Part shown: positions 15,592 through 23,043 of the stretch, in pieces
Numbering within the stretch: the stretch's first letter is position 1
Layout: every line of letters begins with the position of its first letter
NCBI GenBank assembly: GCA_025454255.1
Contig: JALOOU010000019.1
Location: 1-37,374 of the forward strand
From: Desulfobacterales bacterium
Lineage (GTDB): Bacteria > Desulfobacterota > Desulfobacteria > Desulfobacterales > SpSt-501
DNA: 37,374 bases
Direction of reading: 5' to 3'
Translations under genes and position numbers: made by a program
The notes under the pieces: model-generated
Databases searched by the model: none
Seen by the model: only the letters and a program-made list of their open reading frames with translations
Told to the model about the DNA's origin: nothing

Positions 15592-16905
15592 TTAATAAGT
15601 GTGCGCTGCCTTCAGCGCCTGGTCGAGATCGGCGACGATGTCGTCTGCGTGCTCGATGCCGACCGAAATCCGCACCATCTCGGGCTCCACCCCGGCCTTG
15701 AGCTGCTCCGCCGGCGGCAGCTGGGAGTGGGTGGTGGTGGCCGGGTGGATGACGAGCGTGCGGGCATCCAGGATGTTCGCCAGGTGCGAGCAGAGCCTGA
15801 CCGCCTCGATGAACTTTCTGCCCGCCTCAAGCCCTCCCTTCAAACCGAACCCGAAGACCGCACTGGGGCCCATGGGGAAGTACTGCTGCGAGCGGGGGTA
15901 GTCCGGGTGGCTCTTCAACCCGGCGTAGTTCACCCACTTGACAAAGGGGTGTTTTTCCAAAAAGGAGGCGACCGCCAGCGCGTTGTCGCAGTGGGCCTTG
16001 GCGCGCAGCGGCAGGGTCTCCAGCCCCTGGAGGATGAGAAAGCTGTTCATCGGCCCCAGGGCGGCGCCGATGTCGCGCATGAGACCGGTGCGCAGCTTGA
16101 CGCAGAAAGCCGTGCAGGGGGTCCCTTCGAGCGAGCACAGCGCCTCCCAGAAATTGAGCCCGTGGTAGCTCGGATCAGGGGCGGTGATCTCGGGAAACTT
16201 CCCGGAGGCGGCCCAGTCGAAGCCGCCCGCCTCCACCACGGCCCCGCCGATCGAGTTGCCGTGGCCGCCGATGATCTTGGTGAGGGAGTAGACGGCGATG
16301 TCGGCGCCGTGGTCGAAGGGGTTGAAGATCGGCGGCGGGGAAACGGTGTTGTCGACGACGAAGGGGATTTTTTGCCGGTGAGCGGTGTCGGCCAGCGCCT
16401 TGAAGTCGTCGACGTTGCACTTGGGATTGCCGATGCTCTCGGTGAACACCATGCGGGTCTTGGCGTCGATCGCGGCCGCGACCGCCTGCGGATCGGCCGA
16501 GTCCACGAAGCGCACTTCGATGCCGAAGCGCTTCAGGGTGTTCTCGAAAAGCACGTGGGTCCCGCCGTAGAGGTTCGAGCCCGAGACGATGTTCTGGCCC
16601 GTTCCCGCAATGGCGGCCACCGCGTAGAAGATCGCCGACATGCCCGAAGCCGTACAGATCGCAGCGCTGCCGTTGTGGATCGCCGCCAGTCGACGCTCCA
16701 GGACATCGGTGGTGGGATTGCCGATGCGGGTGTAGATGAACCCGCTCGTGTCCCTGAGCGCGAAGAGGTCGGCCGCATGCTGGGTGTTTTTGAAAACATA
16801 GCTCGATGTCTGGTAGATCGGCACCGCGCGGGAGAGCGTCTGGGTATCCGGGGAATGACCGGCGTGAAGCACCTGGGACTCGATGTGCAGCTTGTTCTCG
16901 GCCAT
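15592..16905 (-). CDS. metY: O-acetylhomoserine aminocarboxypropyltransferase (sulfhydrylase)
   Basis: A 437-residue PLP enzyme of the Cys/Met metabolism family. It converts O-acetyl- (or O-phospho-) homoserine and sulfide to homocysteine. Visible blocks are YTRIGNPTTDVLERRLAAIHNG, ASGMSAIFYAVAAIAGTG, the PLP lysine in VYSLTKIIGGHGNSIGG, and the C-terminal HPATTTHSQL and RISVGIEHADDIVADLDQAL. The length fits the MetY rather than the shorter MetB/MetZ type. The start at 16905 follows AAAGGAG; the long frame upstream is not coding. No SAM riboswitch was recognised in the 303-bp leader, which is GC-rich and has one hairpin (17069-17087). Confidence 0.92.
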   Translation of the reverse strand: MAENKLHIESQVLHAGHSPDTQTLSRAVPIYQTSSYVFKNTQHAADLFALRDTSGFIYTRIGNPTTDVLERRLAAIHNGSAAICTASGMSAIFYAVAAIAGTGQNIVSGSNLYGGTHVLFENTLKRFGIEVRFVDSADPQAVAAAIDAKTRMVFTESIGNPKCNVDDFKALADTAHRQKIPFVVDNTVSPPPIFNPFDHGADIAVYSLTKIIGGHGNSIGGAVVEAGGFDWAASGKFPEITAPDPSYHGLNFWEALCSLEGTPCTAFCVKLRTGLMRDIGAALGPMNSFLILQGLETLPLRAKAHCDNALAVASFLEKHPFVKWVNYAGLKSHPDYPRSQQYFPMGPSAVFGFGLKGGLEAGRKFIEAVRLCSHLANILDARTLVIHPATTTHSQLPPAEQLKAGVEPEMVRISVGIEHADDIVADLDQALKAAHTY

Positions 16906-17068
16906 GGGCACACTCCTTTCTGCGAACGGGTGATGACTTCGAAAGAACCCGACCTTCTCGCCGCCGAGGGCGCTGTTCCCGCCACGCTCGCTGAGGTTCC
17001 GCCGCCGCGAAACGGGTGCACCGCGACACGCGCTGCAGCCGGACCGTGGGGTTGGGTCGTAGCGGCCT

Positions 17069-17087
17069 CCGCCGGAAGGTCCGGCGG
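17069..17087. other. GC hairpin in the divergent metY / 17209 region
   Basis: CCGCCGGA-AGG-TCCGGCGG is a perfect 8-bp stem with a 3-base loop, in the 303-bp region between the divergent genes at 16905 and 17209. No conserved riboswitch core was recognised around it. The rest of this region shows nothing else of note. Confidence 0.3.
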
Positions 17088-17208
17088 TTTGCGTTCCATC
17101 TTGAATGCATCGGCAGTGATGCTGTATGCTAAGACCGAACGGTCCGATCCACAAGCTTTTTTCTGGTTTCCGGCCTCGACGGTGTGCGGGCCAGATCGAT
17201 GGTGACCT

Positions 17209-19824
17209 ATGACGCTGCGGCTCTTCTCCTTCCTGAAACGCAAAAAAGGCCCCTCGCGCGAGGAGCTGATGCGCAGCTTCAAGGAGAAGTACGACAACTT
17301 CAAGCTGCTGCTCGAGTCCAACACCGAGCTTCTCAAGATCATCTCCGATATCGAACAGAAGCTGCGCGGAAAATCCGGATTCGGCCTGCCCTACATCGAA
17401 GCCCAGACCATGCGGGCCTTTTTCCACTGCGGCCGCATGATTCAGTGCCTGGAAAAAATGTCCGGCCGCCCCTATTCCCGCCTGAAAGAGGCCTTGGCCG
17501 ATATCCAGAATGCCATCAAAGGCGAGGCGCCGGCGGCCGCACGGAAGGCCTGCACCGAATACACTCTGGCCTACGCGGACATCGGACGGGAGAACGCCGA
17601 GGCGGTCGGCGAGAAAAACGCCAACTTGGCCGAGGTGGCGAACCGCATGGGGCTTCGGGTCCCGCGCGGTTTCGCCATCACCACGGCCGGCTTCGCGCGC
17701 TTTATGGACTTCAACCGGCTGACGGATGTGTTCCTGCGGCTCAAAGCCAAGGCCGACGTGATCGAGACCCAGACCATCCTGCAGGTGAGCGAACAGGCCC
17801 AGCTGTTGATCGCCGAGTCGGATGTGCCCGAGGACCTGGCGGACGCCATTCGCAGCGCCTATGACCGCATGCTGGCCGAGACCCCGGCCGCGGACCTCCC
17901 ATTGCATGTTGCCCTGCGCAGCAGCGCCATCGGCGAGGATAGCGTTCTCTCCTTCGCCGGCCAGTACCTCTCCGTCCTGAACGTCACCCTCGGGCGGCTG
18001 CTTGCGGAGTATAAGAACATTCTAGCCAGTCTTTTCACCCCGCGGGCCATCGCCTATCGGCTGCACATGGGGATCCCTTTTCCCGACGCCGCCATGGCCG
18101 TCGCCTGCCTGGAAATGGTGCGATCGAAGGTGAGCGGGGTCATGTACACACGCAACCCCATCAACCCCCTCGAGAACCGGATCATCATCAACGCCGTCTG
18201 GGGCTTGGGGCCGTACGCCGTGGACGGGATCGTACCGCCCGACAGCTATGTCTTCACCAAGGACCCCGACCTCGTGCTCGCCTCCACGCGCATCCAGGAG
18301 AAATCGGCCCGGCTCGTCGCCCTCGCCGACGGCAGCCTGGCAAAGGAGGATCTGCCGCCCGAGACCAGCCGAACGGCCTGCCTCAGTGAGGAGCAGGCGC
18401 AGGGACTCGCCCGGATGGGGCTGGCCCTCGAGGCCCATTTCGGCGCCCCGCAGGACATCGAATGGGCCATGGATGCGAAGGGGGAGTTCGTCATCCTGCA
18501 AACCCGGCCGCTCCAGATCGAGACCCGCGAGGCCGCCGAGCGCGCCGCCACCAGCGGCCCCCCGCCCGGCGCCGAGCTGCTTTTGGAAAACGCCGAGGTC
18601 GCCTGCGCCGGAAGCGGCTGCGGCCCGGTGATTGTGGTTCGCTCGGATTCCGATCTGGTCGACTTCCCGGACGGCGGGGTGCTGGTGGCGGTGCACCCCT
18701 CGCCGCAGTTCGTCATGGCGATGAGCAAGGCTCAAGCCATCATCACCGACTTCGGCAGCCTGGTGAGCCACATGGCCTCGCTCGCCCGCGAGTACATGGT
18801 CCCCACCCTGATGAACACCCGCTGCGCCACCACGCGGATCCCTGCGGGCACCGAGGTCACCGTGGATGCCTACACCGGGCGGGTCTACCGCGGGCGGGTG
18901 CCGGAGCTGCTGGAGGCCGGCCCCGCTGCGGGCGGCTTCGTGATCAAGGGCCCGACCTACATGGCCCTGCGGCGCCGGGCCGACCTCATCGTACCGCTGC
19001 ACCTGACCGACCCGAAGTCGCCGGAGTTCAGCGAAAAAAACTGTCGAACCCTTCACGACATCATGCGCTTCATCCACGAAAATTCCTATGCCATCGTGTT
19101 CCAGCTAGGCGATCTCGTCACCGACCGGGCCAGCATCTCCACCAAGCTCCTGGCACCGCTGCCGATCGACCTTTTCGTGATCGACATCCTGGGCGGTTTG
19201 AGCGTGGACGGGACCCGCGTGAGTTCCGTCAAACCCGAACAGGTGGTGTCGGTTCCCTTCAAAGCCCTGCTCCAAGGGATGCTGCGCGAGGATCTGGGCG
19301 CCCGGCAGCCGCGGCCGGTCAATCTGAGCGGATTTTTTTCAGTGATGTCCGAGCAGATGCTCTCTCCGGGCGGGGCCGGCAACGAGCGCTTCGGGGACCG
19401 CAGCTACGCCATCATCTCCGACAAGTACCTCAACTTCAGCTCGCGGGTGGGCTACCATTACAGCGTGCTCGACTGCTACTGCGGCAAAACCCCCGCCAAG
19501 AACTACATCCACTTCCAGTTCAAGGGCGGGGCGGCCGACGAACTGCGGCGGGGGCGCCGGGCGCGGATGATTCAAAAAGCGCTGGCCTCACTGGGGTTTT
19601 TGGTCGAAACCACGGGCGACCGGGTTTCGGCGCGCATCGCCAAACAGGACGAATCCTTCATCCAGGAAAAGCTCGACCTGCTGGGCCGCCTGCTGATCTT
19701 CACCCGGCAGATGGACATGATGATGCACACGGAAGGCCACGTAGACCAGCTGACGGAGTGCTTTCTCAGCGGCAACTACAGCCTCGACCCCTGCCGAATG
19801 AACCCGCCGCCCAGCGCTGCGTAG
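17209..19824 (+). CDS. PEP synthase / pyruvate phosphate dikinase-like protein with novel C-terminal domain
   Basis: An 871-residue protein. After a helical N-terminal segment (1-115) comes the PPDK/PEP-synthase ATP-binding domain (about 116-435): GEKNANLAEV, VPRGFAITTAGF, RSSAIGEDSVLSFAGQY, QDIEWAMDAKGEFVILQTRPLQ. The swivelling phosphohistidine domain follows (about 465-560), with the catalytic His521 in ITDFGSLVSHMASLARE. The PEP/pyruvate TIM barrel that should follow is absent. Instead there are about 300 residues I do not recognise, including DKYLNFSSRVGYHYSVLDCYCG and AKNYIHFQFKGGAADELRRGRRARMI. ATP-dependent phosphotransfer through His521 to an unknown acceptor is inferred. It has its own start after a GC-rich region divergent from metY. 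Confidence 0.85.
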   Translation: MTLRLFSFLKRKKGPSREELMRSFKEKYDNFKLLLESNTELLKIISDIEQKLRGKSGFGLPYIEAQTMRAFFHCGRMIQCLEKMSGRPYSRLKEALADIQNAIKGEAPAAARKACTEYTLAYADIGRENAEAVGEKNANLAEVANRMGLRVPRGFAITTAGFARFMDFNRLTDVFLRLKAKADVIETQTILQVSEQAQLLIAESDVPEDLADAIRSAYDRMLAETPAADLPLHVALRSSAIGEDSVLSFAGQYLSVLNVTLGRLLAEYKNILASLFTPRAIAYRLHMGIPFPDAAMAVACLEMVRSKVSGVMYTRNPINPLENRIIINAVWGLGPYAVDGIVPPDSYVFTKDPDLVLASTRIQEKSARLVALADGSLAKEDLPPETSRTACLSEEQAQGLARMGLALEAHFGAPQDIEWAMDAKGEFVILQTRPLQIETREAAERAATSGPPPGAELLLENAEVACAGSGCGPVIVVRSDSDLVDFPDGGVLVAVHPSPQFVMAMSKAQAIITDFGSLVSHMASLAREYMVPTLMNTRCATTRIPAGTEVTVDAYTGRVYRGRVPELLEAGPAAGGFVIKGPTYMALRRRADLIVPLHLTDPKSPEFSEKNCRTLHDIMRFIHENSYAIVFQLGDLVTDRASISTKLLAPLPIDLFVIDILGGLSVDGTRVSSVKPEQVVSVPFKALLQGMLREDLGARQPRPVNLSGFFSVMSEQMLSPGGAGNERFGDRSYAIISDKYLNFSSRVGYHYSVLDCYCGKTPAKNYIHFQFKGGAADELRRGRRARMIQKALASLGFLVETTGDRVSARIAKQDESFIQEKLDLLGRLLIFTRQMDMMMHTEGHVDQLTECFLSGNYSLDPCRMNPPPSAA

Positions 19825-19938
19825 AAGATTCACCGCCTCGGATCGCGGCTGCGGGTAAGGCGGGGGCCGAATCGACAGCACCGCAACCTTAACGGGGTGT
19901 GAGCAGGTGCGCGAGGCGCGCAAACCCGCCCGGGCGGG

Positions 19939-19985
19939 CCCCCGGCCGCTGGACGGGGTCATGAACCCATTTTAGCGGCCGGGGG
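19939..19985. terminator. long inverted repeat between convergent genes
   Basis: CCCCCGGCCGCT (19939-19950) and AGCGGCCGGGGG (19974-19985) form a perfect 12-bp inverted repeat around a 23-base spacer that itself holds GGGT/ACCC. A 14-bp palindrome (CCCGCCCGGGCGGG, 19925-19938) adjoins it. The site lies in the 322-bp gap between the convergent 17209 gene and the TauE/SafE operon. It would make a strong bidirectional terminator structure, though without a T-run. The remainder of the gap shows no gene. Confidence 0.5.
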
Positions 19986-20146
19986 GATCCGCCAACGTTG
20001 ACCCATAACTCGTGGAGTTCGATTGCTGGCCGGGCCGCAGCGATTTCACTGCTGCCGCAACACCGGCCGGAGGGTGTGGAAATGTCCAAATCGCCGGAAG
20101 CACGGTCGCAGGCAGAGGGGCGAAAGAGACCGTCTGGGGCTCAGCA

Positions 20147-20440
20147 TTAGACGGGCCTGGGCACCCCGGCGAGGCTGACGCGGCAGCCGAGCTTGATGGC
20201 GCTCTCACCGGCCACCAGGGCGTCGGACTCGGTTTCGGTGCTCGCGAGCACCTGCACGGTCCCCACCGAAAAGCCGTCCTCGTTCAGCACCGCGAGATCC
20301 ATCCCCGGCTCCACGCCGTGGCGGGTGCCCAAGCGGAAGGAGACGATGAATCCACCCGTTGATTTCTTGATCATGTAGATTTCGCTGGTCGATTTCGGGT
20401 CCATGATCGGATCACGGCCGGCGCCGAGCCCTGCGGGCAT
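20147..20440 (-). CDS. small hypothetical protein, last gene of the TauE/SafE operon
   Basis: A small protein of up to 97 residues (85 if it starts at the ATG at 20404, MDPKSTSEIYMIKK). The core reads LGTRHGVEPGMDLAVLNEDGFSVGTVQVLASTETESDALVAG, then a GCRVSL end. This resembles the small beta-barrel repeat (a G.KxGM.L.V...G..VG.V.V pattern) seen in flagellar FlgT-type C-terminal and similar domains. No signal peptide or membrane helix is evident. It lies 29 bp after the previous gene and is the last of five leftward genes. Function unknown; the start is uncertain because neither ATG has a strong ribosome binding site. Confidence 0.6.
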   Translation of the reverse strand: MPAGLGAGRDPIMDPKSTSEIYMIKKSTGGFIVSFRLGTRHGVEPGMDLAVLNEDGFSVGTVQVLASTETESDALVAGESAIKLGCRVSLAGVPRPV

Positions 20441-20469
20441 GACTGCACCGGATCAAAAACAAACGCAGA

Positions 20470-20709
20470 TCAAGGCGCGGCCTGCACGGGTGCCGCCTGC
20501 AGCCGGCGTCTCAAAAAACGCCCGGCGATCAGCGTCGGGATCAGCATTCCGAAAAAGGCCTTGACGAAGACCGCCGTGAACTCATCCGGGGCGGCGGCGG
20601 CCAGATACATCGCCACGCACAGCTCGGCCAGCACCAGCAGGTTCATGACAACGGCCAGCAGCCAGTGACGCGGGTTCGAAGTTACCTCTACCTGTTCAAC
20701 CGGGTCCAT
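20470..20709 (-). CDS. small membrane protein
   Basis: A 79-residue protein with two hydrophobic helices: about residues 15-36 (WLLAVVMNLLVLAELCVAMYLAA) and 43-63 (FTAVFVKAFFGMLIPTLIAG), and a basic C-terminal tail RFLRRRLQ. The start at 20709 (MDPVEQVEV) has GGAGA upstream; the longer frame lacks this. It lies between the lipoprotein and the small terminal gene of the operon, so it is probably an accessory part of the TauE/SafE permease system. No family recognised. Confidence 0.7.
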   Translation of the reverse strand: MDPVEQVEVTSNPRHWLLAVVMNLLVLAELCVAMYLAAAAPDEFTAVFVKAFFGMLIPTLIAGRFLRRRLQAAPVQAAP

Positions 20710-20781
20710 GGGCAATCTCCATGCGGGTATCGGGCGGTCTGCGGCCAAGTGTCGCCCCGGCCGCAGACCCGGCGCCCGTTG

Positions 20782-21381
20782 CTACTTCCCCTTGAAGAGG
20801 TCGGTCTGCGTCAGGTTCATGAACCGCAGCGACTTGCCTTCCTGCTTGTAGTAGATGCGCACCTCATCGCCTGCCTCCCAAGTGGAGTCAGGCAGGCCGA
20901 GATACTCTTCCCCCACCTGCACGGTCTCGAGTATCCGCTGCCGCGTCGAATAGATCGTTATGGTCTTCTTATTTCCCCGGTCGATGATGGGAAACTTCTT
21001 GCCCTTCACCCGCGCGTCGTCAGGGCTCACGTTCATGATCTTTTCAACCGGCGTGAAGTCGACCCTCTTGAAATTCTGCGTCGCGGCGTCAAACAGGACG
21101 ATCTGGTTGTTGTCGGCATCCAGCTTCAGCCGACGGCCGGCCCGCGGCAGGGGTCCGGTTTCGGCCGGGTCTTCCGGCAGCGTGTAAACCAGGGGGGGCA
21201 GATGGGTGTACTGCGGGTTGATGGGATCCATCTTCACATCCCGGATGATGGTGACCAGCCGTTTTTGGGCGTCAAAGGCGACCACCCGGCCCTGGTCCAC
21301 CTTCCCGTCCTCGACGCAGCCGAACAGGGCCGCCAGCGGCAGCGTCACGAGCAGGAACTTCCAATATCGTTTCTTCAGCAT
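20782..21381 (-). CDS. lipoprotein of the TauE/SafE operon
   Basis: A 199-residue protein with an N-terminal lipoprotein signal: basic MLKKRYWKF, a hydrophobic stretch, and the lipobox ALFGC, so Cys22 should be acylated and the protein tethered to the cell envelope. The mature part is mostly beta-rich, with segments KRLVTIIRDVK, VYTLPEDPAETGPLPRAGRRLKLDADNN and TWEAGDEVRIYYKQEGKSLRFMNL. The start at 21381 follows GGAGGA. It is co-transcribed behind the permease (37 bp gap). The role is not known; it may be an extracytoplasmic partner of the transporter. Confidence 0.8.
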   Translation of the reverse strand: MLKKRYWKFLLVTLPLAALFGCVEDGKVDQGRVVAFDAQKRLVTIIRDVKMDPINPQYTHLPPLVYTLPEDPAETGPLPRAGRRLKLDADNNQIVLFDAATQNFKRVDFTPVEKIMNVSPDDARVKGKKFPIIDRGNKKTITIYSTRQRILETVQVGEEYLGLPDSTWEAGDEVRIYYKQEGKSLRFMNLTQTDLFKGK

Positions 21382-21418
21382 GTCATCCTCCTTGATGCAT
21401 CTTTTTTTCGTTCGGCTG

Positions 21419-22474
21419 TCACGAGCGGGCCTTTTTCCTAGCCACTTCCGCGGCCGCCCCCTGGACCATCTTGACGGTGATGTAGATCGACATCGCGGCC
21501 ACAAGCCCCAGGATCAGGATCGTGGCGCTGATGTCGGCCGTGCGATAGAAGCTGGGGATGTAGGTGGGGATCAGCTTCAGGAGGACCGAGATGAAGCAGC
21601 CGACCACGGCCAGCCCGAAAGCGATGCGGATCCCGTAGCCCTTGATGTATTTGGTCGCCACCGAGCCGACCTGAGCGCCGACGGCAGCCCCCACCAGCAT
21701 GATGATGGCCGCCACGAGCTCGGTGCGCCCCTTCCAGGTGTAGGAGGCAGCGCCGTAAAGTCCTGAGATCATGACCTCGAAAAGATCGGTGCCGACCGCC
21801 ACGTGGGTCGGGCAGCCGACGAGGTAGATCAGGGCCGGCATGCGGATCAGGCCGCCGCCGATGCCGAGGATGCCGGCCAGCCAGCCGGTCAGAAACGACA
21901 CGAAAATCGGCAGCCAGGCCGTGCAGGTGATCCCGGCCGCATGGAAGTGCATCATGGGGGGGATCTTGATCTTGTGCAGGGACTTGTGCCACTCGATCCC
22001 GGTGGCGAGCTTGTCGACCTCCTTGCCGGCCGCCAGCGCCTCCTTCTCCTTGCGCCGCTTTTTGGCGATGTCGGCGAACACCATCCAGGCGATCGCGGCC
22101 AGCAGCCCCAGGTACATCCAGCGCACCACCGGGCCGACGATCCCGATGCGCTCCAGCCACATGATCATCTGGGCGCCGATCTCGAAGCCGACCACGGTGC
22201 CGACCAGCATGATCATCCCGAGTTTGTAGTCCACGTTGCCGAAGCGGCCGTGGCGCATGGTGGAGATCAGCGACTTGCCCGCCATGTGGGCAATGTCGGT
22301 TCCGATGGCGAAGGCCATGGGGAAGCCCAGGATGTTCAAGCCGGGGGTCACCATCCAGGCCCCGCCCATGCCGAAGAACCCGCCGATTACACCGACGCCG
22401 ACGCCGAGGATGACGAGCCCCGGCCAGAATATTTTCACGCCTGCAATGGGCATGAGTACATACAGCCAATCCAT
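21419..22474 (-). CDS. TauE/SafE (TSUP) family anion permease
   Basis: A 351-residue polytopic membrane protein of the sulfite exporter TauE/SafE family, which moves sulfite, sulfoacetate, thiosulfate or related anions. The two internally related halves both begin with the family glycine motif: GVGVGVIGGFFGMGGAWMVTPGL (about 25-47) and LTGWLAGILGIGGGLIRMPALIY (about 195-217). About eight helices can be counted, and a long charged loop (KKRRKEKEALAAGKEVDK) separates the halves, which is larger than in short TSUP proteins. A good AAAGGAG precedes the ATG. The operon is headed by a sigma-54 promoter. Whether it exports sulfite or imports sulfate or acetate-like anions cannot be decided from sequence. 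Confidence 0.9.
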   Translation of the reverse strand: MDWLYVLMPIAGVKIFWPGLVILGVGVGVIGGFFGMGGAWMVTPGLNILGFPMAFAIGTDIAHMAGKSLISTMRHGRFGNVDYKLGMIMLVGTVVGFEIGAQMIMWLERIGIVGPVVRWMYLGLLAAIAWMVFADIAKKRRKEKEALAAGKEVDKLATGIEWHKSLHKIKIPPMMHFHAAGITCTAWLPIFVSFLTGWLAGILGIGGGLIRMPALIYLVGCPTHVAVGTDLFEVMISGLYGAASYTWKGRTELVAAIIMLVGAAVGAQVGSVATKYIKGYGIRIAFGLAVVGCFISVLLKLIPTYIPSFYRTADISATILILGLVAAMSIYITVKMVQGAAAEVARKKARS

Positions 22475-22528
22475 GCCAAGTCTCCTTTCTCACATGTGGT
22501 TGAACTTGATCGAACCGCTCGGCCGGCT

Positions 22529-22825
22529 TCAGTGCTCAGCCAGGTCGCGGTGCTTCAGGTCGATGCCGACGAAATGCATGACCAGGTCGGCCAGGAGGCC
22601 GAAGATGACGCCGATCACCGGGATCAGGATGATGGTCAACAGGGTGAAGTAGAAATGACTCTCGTTGTAGAGGTTCGCCCACCAGGCCATGATTCCGGTC
22701 AGCTTGCGCGAATCGGCCACGATGACGATCGGTGCCGCATCCCCTCCGCCTGCGGCGAAGGCCGACCCCGCGGTGATCCACAGACCGGTCAGCACACAGC
22801 TTACTCGCCTAACCAAAGAACCCAT
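22529..22825 (-). CDS. small secreted/membrane protein heading the TauE/SafE operon
   Basis: A 98-residue protein with a cleavable-looking N-terminal signal (VRRVSCVLTGLWITAGSAFAAGGGD, cleavage after AFA) and a second hydrophobic helix (about 60-85, YFTLLTIILIPVIGVIFGLLADLV). Mature sequence would thus be a single-span membrane protein with a short C-terminal tail LKHRDLAEH. AAGGAGG precedes the ATG at 22825. It is the first gene behind the sigma-54 promoter and 54 bp ahead of the permease. A small subunit or accessory factor of the permease is the simplest guess. Confidence 0.75.
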   Translation of the reverse strand: MGSLVRRVSCVLTGLWITAGSAFAAGGGDAAPIVIVADSRKLTGIMAWWANLYNESHFYFTLLTIILIPVIGVIFGLLADLVMHFVGIDLKHRDLAEH

Positions 22826-22900
22826 GATCTTCCTCCTTTCAATATGGTGTGTTAACAGCGGGTTAAATCAGGCACGGTCAAAAAAGTCTGGGCTCGTAAG

Positions 22901-22916
22901 AGCAAGTGGTGTGCCA
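22901..22916 (-). promoter_or_regulatory. sigma-54 (-24/-12) promoter
   Basis: On the minus strand the sequence is TGGCACACCACTTGCT. It matches the consensus TGGCAC-N5-TTGC exactly, with the GG and GC doublets 10 bases apart as required for RpoN holoenzyme. It points toward the TauE/SafE operon, about 75 bp before its first ATG. The divergent neighbour at 23044 is a sigma-54 activator. Confidence 0.88.
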
Positions 22917-22950
22917 GGATTTCAAGCAAACAAACAACTCTCTATTTTTA

Positions 22951-22986
22951 AACAAAAATTTGTTGATCTGGCCATTACGATATGGC
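22951..22986. promoter_or_regulatory. candidate activator binding sites upstream of the sigma-54 promoter
   Basis: Two inverted repeats lie 35-85 bp upstream of the -24/-12 promoter: AACAAA-AA-TTTGTT (22951-22964) and GCCAT-TACGAT-ATGGC (22971-22986). The region is AT-rich and falls between the promoter and the activator gene, where an enhancer site would be expected. The fit to the winged-helix activator is only positional. Confidence 0.4.
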
Positions 22987-23043
22987 AATTATGAGCAGGT
23001 TTGCAATTTTTACTGAGTGCCTTGCGTGATTTAGGGGGCGAGC

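Noticed and set aside
16906-17208. SAM or SAH riboswitch ahead of the metY-type gene
   Set aside because: Only a simple GC hairpin was seen; no conserved riboswitch core could be recognised by eye.
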